Shown here: piece by piece, positions 23,610 to 34,892 of the stretch
Layout: each line of letters begins with the position of its first letter
Numbering within the stretch: position 1 is the stretch's first letter
DNA from: Phlebopus portentosus
Lineage: Eukaryota; Basidiomycota; Agaricomycetes; Boletales; Boletinellaceae
Length of the DNA stretch: 64,000 bases
Reading direction: 5' to 3'
Assembly (NCBI GenBank): GCA_037892935.1
Contig: JAYXKI010000003.1
Coordinates: 682,001-746,000 of the forward strand
Translations under genes and position numbers: made by a program
Notes under the pieces: generated by a model
Databases searched by the model: none
What the model saw: only the letters and a program-made list of their open reading frames with translations
Told to the model about the DNA's origin: nothing

Positions 23610-25309
23610 TCAATTTGTTTCGTATCCCGCTTTCGTGTACGATCGTTGAGGTGGTCGATGTCCATTTCTAGATCTCCCGGGTACTAGATGAACTCCGTGG
23701 TTGGCGCGGAACTGGGAGAAGTCGGTCAGTGAGATTTCAGAGGGTTCTGGTCGGCGTAGATTTAACATTAGCCGGCATATCATCAAAGTAGTAATAACGT
23801 TCGTAAATGGAGCGTTTGCAAATTTCAAACTCTCCTTCAAGAGCGAAGTGGTGAGCTAAATATTCGGTTGGTTCAGAGATCCATACGCACTGGTGCAATC
23901 TTGAGGAGGCGTCAAAGAAGGGATTATTAGTCGTTGGTAGGGGCTACCATCAATGTCCACGTACGGTATATGTGAGAACGTTCGTGAGATTCACAATGAA
24001 TATCACGCTAGAAGTCACCAACGTGAGTAGTAGAGTCATCAATAGCACGTCTGGCTCACAAGAAGTAGCATATTCCTGATGTACATCCGATTAGAGGACG
24101 AATCATATGTAGAACCGAGAATGCTCACCGTCTCGAAAAATGACCGTTTAAAGGCTACCTTTCAAAGTGCCGTAACGGCGCAATCGGATGCTCTGATGAC
24201 AAAGACGATGGTCGGAAAAACGAGTCGGCCTATCCAAAATGCCGCGAATCCTGATGCAATGATCTCAGAAGAAGCAAAAGCAGATAGAGAGAAAAGCGCT
24301 TACTATCCCCTCTGATATCATGTATCACAAAATAACCAGTCTTGAGAGAAAAATTCTGTGATAACTAACGTCACTTACTCATCAGGACTTCCAGTTAAAC
24401 TGCAGCCAATTATTCCTAGCGCGCCAGGTCGCCGATTGGTTTGAAAAGGGATAAAAAAGGATACATACCGGGAGGAAGGCTAGCTGCAACACCTCCCGCG
24501 ACCGCCCACTGGACAGATTTCATCAGTTCTTGAATTAGATGACGGCGGCAATGTCTTACAATTTCCAGACCAATCTCCACCAGGAAAAAATAGGGAGAAG
24601 CACTGCAAGAACCCATTATATGCAATTGAGTGCAAATAGCGCGACAGAATCAGAGTCCGACTTACCCAGGCTTGACCATACAACGCGTAAACACGAAGAG
24701 AAAGCGTCAGCCCAGAAGCAACGTTGGAAGCGATCTGCATTGATCCAGGAAACCGTACAAAACGGGAACACTGCTATAGTTTTTTTACGTCAACAACTAT
24801 TCCTTCAAATGTAGAGGAAGTGGAAGGGACCAGCCTCATCTGAATAAGGATAATGAAAGCCTTGCAGATACATGTACCATCAGCGCGCAGCCACGAATGA
24901 ACTCGATTACAACTCCATACCAACTACTGTTGGAAAGGTGGAGAAAAGCAGAGTACATCGATTCTATTGGTGCCAGCACCAAGTTCAGCATTTCAGAAAT
25001 TCATAGGTAAGAGGCAGATACTCACCAAAACCCATAACATAGTAGCGAACGCAAACCTTCACTTCCGGAAGGCTTCAATCTCGCGATCCAGAGTAATGGT
25101 ATATTCATAGAGGCCAATCGCTATCAATGCATCATCATCCGCGGCAATGATGAGCCTAAGTCCGCATCAAATTAGGATACGTTGAGTATGTGCGGACGCA
25201 CCAAAGCTCCCAGTGCCGTACAGTTTGATGGTGAATCCACGTAAACTTCGCTTCACATCACAGGAAGTTCTTGAGCTCACAAATGTCGAACAACCGTTAC
25301 TGCGTCCAT
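23610..25309 (-). pseudogene. DUF6533-type seven-transmembrane protein, copy 2, decayed
   Basis: Tandem paralogue of the gene at 20648-22494, on the same strand with the same exon order. It starts MDAVTVVRHL at 25309, as against MDPEQTTTAARHL in copy 1. It keeps GLYEYTITLDREIEAF, MQIASNVASGLTLSLRVYAL, FWIGRLVFPTI and FANAPFTNVITTLMICRLML. Three lesions are visible. The signature FWRRKF reads FRK-stop-RF, with TGA at 25059-25061. A 1-bp loss near 24181-24195 shifts the frame in the sixth membrane region. A TAA at 24148-24150 follows in the restored frame. The first splice junction also fails to keep frame. The lesions were read by aligning the two copies by eye. If RNA shows an unusual splice around 25060, it could still be expressed. 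Confidence 0.65.
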
Positions 25310-26381
25310 GGGAGATCAGGATCGACGAGATCGTGGAGAGCAAATTTTACAGGTCTACGGAGGAATCGGCACGTATCTGGATATAGTGCGACCGCCCATG
25401 AACATGAAGAATATATAGAAGAACTTTGGTAGGTTTTCGTGGGATCCTGTCCACTCCTGCAGTCCAAGAGGATACGTTCACCGTTGGCTTTCACAGCAAT
25501 GATGCATCTAAAGGGCACCGGCATCGAGATAACTCCTGAGATGGATGTGGAAATTTAAAATCTCTCACGTGGCGAAACACATCATGATTGCCCAAAAAAA
25601 CGAAATGTCACCGACTAACCTTAGCTGTCCTGGAGGTTGTCTTCACTTTACAAGGACTTCAGCAAAAGCAAAGAGTGTGCCAAATATGGTTGCTGTAATA
25701 GCCTTTCAAGGCATCGAAAGGACATGTTTATGGAATGCGGACTGCGATCGATTCCTCGGGCTGCCAAGCAAGCATAAAGGACCGCGTGGAATTAACCCCA
25801 CTGAGAGCAGGGGCTCCCACGAGAGCTCATCGTGTGAGCAAGAAGCTAACTGAAACAAGATGCAATAGTTCCTACCAAGGTGGAACGAAGGTTTGTCGTA
25901 CGATTGGACTCATCATCATGATGAGGGTCTCCAGCAGGTTACAACAATGTATATCATGTGCTAGCGGACAAAGCACAGTAGCTTGCCTACGAGATGTTGC
26001 CAGTTTGATGCAAGGATAAACATAGTCTGCCTTCCCGCGTAAAACGGCCTTAAGTCCGGGAGGCACTGAATCAGTTTGCATCCGTCCGAAGCGGCAGCCT
26101 TCCGTTACGGAATCAATCGTATATAATCTTGCCTGGGTTCTCATCGCAAAGGGTGCAGCTTCTAGCAGCGACAGGCACGAATGGCGATGACATACGGCGG
26201 GATATCTGGCAAGATCATAGGGTCAGTTCTCTCGGGCTGAAAATCGTATGTTCGCACGGTCGTGTCGCGTACACGTGAGGCTTTCGTGGTCGCGTCTTAT
26301 GGGCGTAATAGGCGCGATATCCTCTTACCACTATATTACTATATCTCCTTCGACCAGTAACTACATCAAATAATATTAAAA
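25310..26381. other. intergenic, divergent region beside 7TM copy 2
   Basis: This 1.1-kb spacer lies between the decayed 7TM copy (minus) and the plus-strand gene at 26382. Weakly coding-like frames occur on both strands (for example 25872-26144 minus and 25545-25853 plus), but none has an ATG-led structure or a recognisable family. It may hold further remnants. Confidence 0.4.
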
Positions 26382-27574
26382 ATGTACGGAAAAGAAAAAG
26401 AGAACACACCTCTCCAGCAGTCTACACTGAACTTCACGAAGGCACCTTCCGCGACCGGTGTGAAGGATGTCGCGACATCGAAAGGCAAGAAAAGGACGGT
26501 GGCCGTGTCAGATGACTGTGAATCCTGCTCTATATCTTTCTCGCATAAACCGGTTTCGTAATTCTGCTTGTTTTTCTAGTCGCCATTAACCTCAATAACG
26601 CGGGAATTCCTGTGACGAAAGAGGTTTGTGGCTGAAAGTTCCGGTGCCTTGTTCTTGACTGAGAAGCTGAGTAGGTCGTAGAAGCTATGCGCAAGCGAAT
26701 TCTCGAGGTGCGTAAGCGTATACTGTAGGATATTCCGGAATGAAGAGCTGATGATTTTGCGAATGAACAAAGTTGGAGGAGCAGCTTGAGGGCCAATCTG
26801 CTGTCAAACGACCAAAGCTATCCAATCCCGCAGAGGAACCGCCGAAAGCAGGTCCTAGCACTTCAACGAGCGGAAAGTCGGGAAGGTTCAATACTGATCC
26901 GAAGAAAATTGATGCTATTATCAAGAAGATTTGGTCTAGGTTGGGAAATCCTTATAAACGATCTTAATCTTGAGCTAGCGACTCACATTCTCAATCAGCC
27001 TACAGAAAGAAGTGAAAACGGAGAAATACAAGTTTAGAGGAGGCCCTCCAAAAACCTGCAGGATCGAAGAAGTCATCGAAGAGGACGAGTTCTTCGAGAT
27101 ATTTACAGGCCGGCCTGACTACGCTGGAGTGATCCAACCTCGACCTGACAATAAACCAGGATCATCAGTGCACATCTACGAATACGTGAGTGGATATTCG
27201 ACACATCTTTGAGTGGGATCTGGTCTGAAAAGTGAGTAGCCCACTGAGGAAATCGAGAAGATATTCGGCAAGCATCATAAGGAACTGAAAGGCAACAGAT
27301 ACAGTCTTGGTGGTAAGCGGAAAACATCTGTATAGCTCAGGCCTGTCGCTCAGTGCTCGTCAACTCAGGCATTGCCGCACGCTTCGCCAAGGGCCAGAAA
27401 ATCGGACTGGTATTACTGAATATCAACCATCTCCAAGTGAATTACTCGAGGAACACCATGAAGTGCGGAATGAAATTTGAAGTCGAGGAAACGTATCCGT
27501 ATCGGTGTAGCCTGGACGATTTCGGCGACCTTAATGAAGTATACATCTCTGACCTCATGCTTGGGTTCAAGTAA
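26382..27574 (+). CDS. unrecognised fungal protein
   Basis: I do not recognise this family. The ATG at 26382 starts MYGKEKENTPLQQSTLNFTK, followed by a lysine-rich stretch and an intron near 26518-26579. A later exon reads LEEQLEGQSAVKRPKLSNPA and PKKIDAIIKKIWSRLG. Further exons give GGPPKTCRIEEVIEEDEFFE, SSVHIYEY, PTEEIEKIFGKHHKELKGN, then a last exon with ARFAKGQKIGLVLLNINHL and a stop at 27572-27574. Introns near 27186-27239 and 27313-27352 have good donors and acceptors. The exons between 26580 and 26775 are unclear. The basic N-terminus with a QxxLxF element could be a nuclear or PCNA-like docking motif, but it does not fit the PIP-box spacing. Confidence 0.5.
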
Positions 27575-27853
27575 TTTGTTGCGAAGTTGCTTCTTGATGC
27601 CTTGATGTCGAGGATCCGTTTCCAGGTAGACAACAACTTCGGCTGATCCATTGTAAGTCTATGCTTGAGTTAATTCTGATTTCTTGCTGCCTGTATATAG
27701 TTATCTTGCTAACACCCCATATTCGCTATGCCGCTATGACACATGCATTACCATTTTGCTAATAGTATTTGATAAGTGCGTGACAAGAATGCTCAATGAT
27801 GATGCGGGTCGGCTTCATGATCGTAGATAGGACCCAATGTCGGCTAGCAAAGT

Positions 27854-28543
27854 TCATGAAGTGCAAAAATGAGCAATGGAAGTTAGGATGAAAGTTGGAA
27901 GTGGTTCGATTCTCACCGGGATGTGACGCTCCCTGCATCAGACGAGAAGGCATTGTTAGCGTTAGAACTGATGTTGAGATAATATGGCCACGCACCATTT
28001 CGTACCACCAGGAGCAGTAGGAGCTAACCGATAAAAAGCGATTGATATGATGAAAATAACAAGGAGAGAAGGAAAAATACGCACTGATATACGGATCAGG
28101 ATGCTGCTTCGCCGCGAGATCTGCCTCTGCTTTCTCCAAGATTGTCGCTAAGGCACGTGGGTCACTAACATTCCTGTCGACAAAGATTAAGTATATAATG
28201 CGTGAACTGTGCCGTATGCGATCCATAAGAAAACACATTGAGTTAAAGAAACCCAGACACGAAGCCTGCCAACAAGATTCTATCTCAACGTGGTTTCACT
28301 CAAAATCAGTGCAGTGGACATCCCCTTCCATTACGTTCCGAGCCATTCATTCCCACTGGTTGAAGAAAGAAAGACTCACTTATTCCTCTCAAACTCAGCT
28401 CGAATCTGCAGAGCCTTGTACCTCCACAGGTGACGATGCACAGTCCAGTCAAGCTCGTTCTTCAAATAGCGCTTGTATAGCGACTTGACGTAGAAGCGAT
28501 GTGCGACAGAGAAAGGACTGACAGCCTTTGCTGTTGAGGCCAT
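27854..28543 (-). CDS. complex I subunit NDUFB9 (B22), LYR family
   Basis: Accessory subunit of mitochondrial NADH:ubiquinone oxidoreductase, in the membrane arm. Four exons (28543-28380, 28173-28085, 28023-27996, 27932-27854) join in frame to 119 residues. It begins MASTAKAVSPFSVAHRFYVK, carries the LYR-type tripeptide in SLYKRYLKNELDW, then LWRYKALQIRAEFERNK, NVSDPRALATILEKAEADL, HPDPYITPTAPGGTKWERHI. The conserved core ends there; the last 20 or so residues (after WERHIP) look like a lineage-specific extension. The first intron (206 nt) is unusually long for this window; the third exon is only 28 nt. The length is typical of the fungal family. Confidence 0.9.
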
Positions 28544-29339
28544 GGCTTTTCGGAGGCCTCGCGGTAGGCAGTGGGGAACGTTGAGAACAACGATGATGAT
28601 GGATAGTAAGTTCATCGGGGACAGGACGACGATGATCGTCGTATACCAATTTCGGCAATGCTCCTCACATTCATATTCCTGCCAAACCAACGATCTTCAA
28701 GAAAAGCAACAGAAATCACTTGTATAATAATACTAATTGCACTCCAAAGCTGCTATTGGGCTACACATGCAACGAGTTATCGGCACAGTTAGACGAAAGA
28801 AAAAGAAAGAGTAAAAGACAGCAAATAGAATAATTAAGCGACGCTTTGCGATCGAGACGAGAGAGAAAAGATGAGCACTTGTACGTGTACATTGCTGTCG
28901 TGCTGTCCAAAATCATCTGCTGAGAAGAGTGACAAAATGAAAGTATAAGACATGCACAGGTTGCGAGCTGCGGGAGAGCACGAAAGGGTATTCTGAACGG
29001 ACAACTGGACGAGAACGGCGAATGGGATGACACAGTCCGGTCAGATAACATACACAAGGATCCGACGAGACCGCAAAATGAGTACAAATGAGAAACAGAA
29101 AGTGAACCGTGAATTACGTGGTCGGATAAGTTGTCCAATTCCGATTGCTTGTGCTTGAAGTCGCGCAGGATCAAGTCCTCGTCAGAAATAGTCGAACACA
29201 GTCATGTCGTGGCCTCAGCCCCGTCAGGGACAGAGGTGACAAGGACGCGGGCACGACGTAGATCAAAACAATTGATAACACTATGAGCATGCGACTGAGT
29301 AGACTCGACGCCATCAAGTCCCATTGGTTCCCATTCAGC
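28544..29339. other. intergenic between NDUFB9 and the serine-rich gene
   Basis: This 0.8-kb spacer should contain the NDUFB9 promoter. Minus-strand frames at 28761-29174 and 29171-29377 are open and hydrophobic in part (MLIVLSIVLIYVVPASL near 29285). A very small membrane or secreted protein is conceivable, but I could not build a full gene. Confidence 0.4.
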
Positions 29340-31491
29340 TTAGCACTTGGCTTCCTCAGCCATGACCACGTCATCATCTTCTGCTCTTCCCTTTCTCACT
29401 CCCTTCACCCGACTTCGCGCCTGAGCAGCAGCACTTCTCGTTCTTCTTGCACCGGCGGCTCTAACTACGTTTGCCGTGCCCCTCTTGGAGGCAGGAGCAC
29501 TATGTGCCCTGGAGCGCGTTCTAGGTCTGGAAGCTGAAGGTGATATGAGCGAGGGTACACCTAGAAGTTTGGCTTTCTTGGGTGAGGGTGTGCGGAGATT
29601 GTATCGGGCTTTGCCTGCACTAGAGAGGGAAGTAGAGACGGCTGATAAGCTCGACTCCGTCTTGAACGAAGCGAGGGTCGGGAGGCGACTCAGACCGCTA
29701 CCACTATTGAGGCTCGGGCAACGTCGAAGGGACGAATGGGAATGAGCGGAGGCCAGGGATCGGGAGCTGGGCGAACGACGCAAAGGTGAAGAACGTGGGC
29801 TAAAGCGCGGAATGGGTCTAGGTTGAGAAGATGTTGCTGAGTGGTTTGAGTTTGCGCTTGCACTAGCACGAGTAGGCGAGACAACGATGGACGAGACACG
29901 CGCGAACGAAGGGGTGGGCGTCAGTGTAAGTGTGCGATCGCAGTCCGCAATCCTGTTTTCCTCGGCTTCTGGTATGCGAGGCGGGCATCTCCACATCGCG
30001 CTGTTCCCCAGACTCCTGCGCCTGCGTCCATGACAGTGCTTGAGATTGAGACTGCTGCTGCCAAGCCGGCTGTGAAAGCAAGTCCTGGCTCTCCAAACCC
30101 ATCTGCGATGCTGACACGTTCTCATCCGGTCCGCCGATCTCTACAGGGAATAGTTCGGCCACTTGTGACTCGGGTAATGCACTGGAGTTTATAACAGAAT
30201 AATCCATTTGAACGATATTCGGGCCTGGGTGTCTTTCAGAGGAAGACTCGTCGTTGGTAAGGATAGATCTATCCGAATCGGCACTAGTAGCGTTATTTGA
30301 TAAGTTGAACTCGTCACCGAAAACGAGTGAACCATTGGGTGCAACAAGTGGCGTCTTGACATATTCTTCGTCGTCCATTTCTGAGCCAGTCTGCGAATCT
30401 TGACTATCGTGTGCAATAAACGCAGGCTGCGACGCGGATCCTTGAGCTTGAGACTGAGATCCACGAGAAAAAGATCGCGTGAGCCAATCCCAGTCTGAAT
30501 CCGGCAATTGTGATGAAACAAAAGTCTTGCGCACTTGTGAATCATTCACGTTGCTAAGACGCGAAGAAGACGAAGTTGATCCATGGCGGGCATGCTGACT
30601 CGAAATAAACAAGTCCATCGACGGAAACATCGAAGACATGCCAGTTCTCGCGTGAGGTATGTAGATTTCGCTGGGCTGTCGCTGCAATGGTAGTCTTGCC
30701 CTGGGACTTCCGGGGCTGGGTCCTGCACCAACATTTGATCTGGAGCCCCAATTCGAACCTGTTGAAAGGATGCCCAGATCAATGTGATTCGCGAAGGCTC
30801 CACCTGATCGAGAAGAAGGTGTAAGGCCACCACTCGACGTACCCTTCGTCCGCGGACTGTCAAAGGCGAACCTTAGCGTTTCCAAATGTTTAGAAATCTC
30901 ATCTCTCCTTCTCGGGGTGTTGAATTCTAATCTCCGTGCCTCATTCCTCTTTCTCGCCTCGAAGTCTTCAGATGTCTCTTGAGGCTGGCGCTTTAACTCT
31001 CGGAAGAAAGGTCTCCTTATAGTAGGAACACGAGGGAGAGTGTTCGGCTCGAAAGCGAAGTCACGGACTTTGATGCCTAGCACAGCTAGTTCGTCCGTTG
31101 TAGGTTGCTGCCGTGGGGGAGGTGCGCTAGCAGGTTCAGTCGGTACCCGTTCAAGAGGCTGTGGACCACTTCTGGTAGGTGTAGTGCAGGATGTGTCAAT
31201 TGGAGGGGGCGGGACTCGGGAGGTAAGTGGAGAGTAGGCTCGTAGTGGTGATGAGATCTTCAAAGTTAAATGGGTCGGCTGAGTAACGCAAGACCTCAAG
31301 CCAGACATAAGAAGACGACGTACCATATGACGACTCGGACCGGCAACATTAGCGAAGACATTCGGACCAGAGAGGAAATTCGGTAGACTTGAAGTTGTCT
31401 TGAGTGGACTAAGTGGCTTGGGCGTCGACATCGATGGTACTGACTCGTGGCGAACATCAAAAGAAGTTGGAGAGACACCCATAATTTCCAT
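29340..31491 (-). CDS. serine/proline-rich unknown protein
   Basis: I do not recognise this protein. The ATG at 31491 starts MEIMGVSPTSFDVRHES. The first 490 residues are rich in Ser, Pro and Thr with islands such as LGIKVRDFAFEPNTLPRVP, RRPFFRELKRQP and RRRDEISKHLETLRFAF. The C-terminal part is basic and Ser/Arg-rich with KARYNLRTPSPKKAKLLG and ends DDDVVMAEEAKC. The two parts lie in different frames that overlap near 29990-30060. An 82-nt intron starting GTCATG and ending AAACAG would join them, but its donor is weak, so a 1-nt sequence error is an alternative. Composition suggests a disordered nuclear protein with possible phosphorylation sites; this is inference only. Confidence 0.6.
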
Positions 31492-32166
31492 TGATATAAG
31501 CAGCGAAATATGGAGTTGAATCCCGAAACGATAGCCAAGACGAGTAGGACGTCAAGGTTCGTCTAGTGGATGCGTATTTGCAGACGAAAGAAAGTTCTGA
31601 TGCGAGTATGCGGACGGGAGTATAAGAACTCTTCGCGAGAGGCAGTGCCAGGGGCCAGAGCCAGCGAGGTCTATAATATGCTATACGTATACGTGGCCGA
31701 GCGGAGTGTAGATGAAAGGAGAACGAGATGCAGTGTCGAGCGAGTGTCGGCGGAGACGGCGGTGACGAATAGAGTCGCACAAAAGGCGAGCTGCCGAATC
31801 CGGTAATGGCTATGATCCGCACGTCTACTCTGACTCACCGGTCGTGGGATATGAGTTACTTTTAATCACCGACAGATGCGGGGTGTTTCCGGCAGTGCTG
31901 CGGTAGCTGCGGTGCGGACGCTGCGAGGCAGAGAGAGGGGTAAGTAAAGGAGCCGGACAAAGAGCAAACACGAGCGTGGCGCGAGTTTCGGTAAAAATTA
32001 AATCTGTGGCCATGACCCGTTGCTGTCGTAATAGAATTGTGCACGTGATTCGTGTCATTTGTGACGCTCACGCTCACGCGGAATTCACGTAAAACAAAAA
32101 ACATGCCTGCGCTGCTCAATCGTGACCACACTGTCGCTCGACGCTGCTTACCGCAGCGCTTCACCG
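31492..32166. promoter_or_regulatory. divergent promoter region, serine-rich gene and PP2C
   Basis: A 675-bp region between divergently transcribed genes. It holds both start regions. No individual sites can be assigned with confidence. Confidence 0.4.
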
Positions 32167-34367
32167 ATGCTTCGCCATCCTTGGCGCACACTAGCTGGTT
32201 CTGCAGTGCTCGTTGGCTCATCAGCTTACATCTACCGCCGTGTAACTCGTCCAAAGACTGCTCACGAGACCTTTGACATTCGCGCGCCAACCGTCGGTCC
32301 TGACGGGAAGCGCACTTATACGACTCAAACGATCCGTATTCAGTCTATGCCTGAGATTGAAACGCGCCTGAAAGAGAACGCAGTACTTCGTGCCTCGTCA
32401 CGTCCAGGTCACATCTTATGGAAACACGCGACTGCTCATCTGGCATCCAACGATCCCATTGAGGATGCCCATGCTGAAGCAATTGTACAGCGAGATCAAC
32501 AAGATGGAGATTATCTTTTCTTTACTGTTATGGATGGACACTCTGGCACGCATACTTCACGACTCCTTTCAAAGACCCTCATACCTGCCATCGCGCTGCA
32601 ACTGCGCGAACTCACTACCTCACCTGGTTCATTCGACTCTAAAGCTGGAAGAGCAAGTTTCTTGGACGGCATCCGGTCTCTCTTTTCGTCTGCACCTAAA
32701 TCTCCCGGTGCAAGCACGACTCCATATGACGCTGACCCCAAATTCGTTTCTCTCGCGATTCAAACTGCCTTCGCAATGGTCGACTCAGAAATAGTCAACG
32801 CGCCTCTGCGTCTCCTACACGACCACCTGAAAGAAATAGGCGCCAAGGGAAATGAGTCTTTACCGGACCTATCAAAACATCCCATGGCACTCCCTTCTAT
32901 GGCTCCAGCTCTTTCCGGTACGTTCTTCTAATCTACTCTTCGGCTTCTTCCTGTCCAACCCCTGTTTCGATCACGCGATACGTGCGCTTAAGTATTCTTT
33001 GTTTTCTTCCGCGGCATTTTTTCTCAAGCTGCTATTGATGATTATATCAAGGTAGCTGTGCCCTCCTAGCATTATTAGACACCGCGCATCGTGACCTATA
33101 CGTCGCATGCACCGGAGATTGCCGCGCAGTTGCGGGCGTCTGGGAAGAAGCGCCCGACGGTTGCGGAAATGGAACCTGGCGAGTCGACGTTTTAAGTGAT
33201 GACCAGACAGGAAGGAATGCAAGCGAGCTGAAACGGTGTGTACTGTGTGATCCCTTACTCAAACAAACTCGGAGGTTGATTTGATTTAACGGTGGAAAAA
33301 TCTAGACTACAGAGTGAACATCCCAAGGGCGAAGCTTCGACTGTTGTTCAGCGGGGCCGGATTCTTGGCGGACTGGAGCCGTCGCGTGCCTTTGGGGATG
33401 CACGATACAAGTGGCCGTTACATATCCAGCAGTTGTAAGTCATTTTTTGTCCTTTTTTACAATACCATCTTTCTTTTCTCCAGTCACATTCTTCTCAAAA
33501 CTTCATCCTCCTAAAGACCTCCCCTGACTCGCTCTCAGCTTCCCACACATTTGTGGATTTGACTAACATCTTGATACCCCCGTTCACAGATTGACACACG
33601 TGTATATGGACGGAAACGGCCAAACGATACGACGCCCTCCGCCTGACTTCAAAACACCGCCATACGTCACTGCTCAGCCTGTGATCGCATACCGAAAACT
33701 TGACTTCCTCCCTCTCTCGGAATATCCACCGATTCAATTCCCTCCGCTCAATAGCGCTGACGGCATTGTCCCACTTTCCTCGGCTCAGCCTTCCATGTTT
33801 TCCTGGCTAAGGGAGTATGCTCCATTCACGAAAGGAAGTGAGCAGCGTGTGGAGAACGCTACCCTTCCCCCCTCCTCTAAGTCTTCTTCTCTGGTACAGA
33901 CACCACAGAGACCACCCTCTTCGTCCCTTCGCTTTATCATCCTTGCAACTGACGGTCTCTGGGACCAAATTTCTTCACTGGACGCAGTCGCACTCGTCGG
34001 TGCACACCTCTCCGGACTACGATCTCCTTCTGTTACTCGCTCAACCTTGAATACCTACGCACCTACTCGAGTAGGAGACTCGCCTGGCGTTGAAGGGAAA
34101 GCAAATCCACCTACGTCCAATAAAGATCAAACCCAGAAGCAGGATGAAGGCCCTGGATGGGCGTTTGTCGATCATCATCCAGGCGTCCACCTTCTCCGTA
34201 ACGCTTTCGGCGGTGCAGACACGGACCGACTAAGAAGATTATTAAGTATCCCAGCTCCTTTCTCCAGACGATTTAGAGACGATGTTACTGTGACTGTTGT
34301 ATGGTGGGAAGATGGACGTGTGAATGAGGCGAAGACAGAGAATGTTAATCTGAAGGCGAAGTTGTAA
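32167..34367 (+). CDS. mitochondrial PP2C, pyruvate dehydrogenase phosphatase type
   Basis: Metal-dependent protein phosphatase of the PDP1/Ptc5 group, predicted to reactivate the pyruvate dehydrogenase complex in the mitochondrial matrix. Four exons (32167-32917, 33052-33235, 33306-33434, 33590-34367) join in frame to 613 residues. The N-terminus has a basic segment and a hydrophobic helix (TLAGSAVLVGSSAYIYRR), consistent with mitochondrial import and membrane anchoring. PP2C motifs: PIEDAHAEA, FTVMDGHSGTHTSRLL, LYVACTGDCRAVAGVW, GGLEPSRAFGDARYKW, TPPYVTAQPVI, IILATDGLWDQISS and the final RDDVTVTVVWW. The ATG at 32167 is the first in frame; the open frame upstream begins without an ATG. The first intron ends in AAG. 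Confidence 0.9.
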
Positions 34368-34892
34368 TATACTTGTAATGTACGATATGTTCATTCGTGC
34401 GCGTAGCGTACTGACACGGATGTGGCATATTGACTTCGAAAACCCCGGCACAATATTTGTAACTTCCTTTGTAGAGACATCCCTCTGCAGCATAGAATCA
34501 ATACTCTTCTCTCATATCTGGACCCCCTTGGCCCTCTTTCTGATTTCACCGACATTGTTGGCTAACGCGAGTGTCGACAAGATGGTTACAATGACCTTCT
34601 TTCGTTCGTGGATCTCTATGTATCTAATCTACAAGAAATTAATTCGGACAAATGCTACATCGGTCCATCAAAAATCAGCACAAAACGCTGTGTCAAAAAT
34701 TATAAGGGTAGAAATGAAAGGGTCAAAGGGGTACAGCAACGTAAAAGAAGTCGAAGGCAAAGGTGAATGAATCAAGAACAAGAAGGGAATACGTCAGCAA
34801 AGCAAGTTAACACAACACATCACACACAGGGCACAAGAGCCTGATTCAAACTACCAACAAAAGCGACCGGTGCAAGTACCAGAAAGGCCTGG
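34368..34892. other. convergent intergenic region, PP2C and deubiquitinase
   Basis: A 525-bp spacer between the 3' ends of two convergent genes. It should contain both 3' UTRs. I see no gene. Confidence 0.6.

Noticed and set aside
15592..26381. Transposon or retroelement to explain the accessory-looking middle
   Set aside because: I saw no terminal repeats, reverse transcriptase, integrase or transposase motifs in any frame.
27900..27935. TGGTTCGATTC, similar to a tRNA B box
   Set aside because: The flanks do not form a T stem or acceptor stem, and the same bases encode the last exon of NDUFB9 on the other strand.
28761..29377. Possible small membrane protein on the minus strand
   Set aside because: A hydrophobic stretch is present, but no consistent start, intron and stop could be assembled.
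32104..32276. ATG at 32104 as the PP2C start
   Set aside because: That ATG is in another frame; the PP2C frame has its first ATG at 32167.
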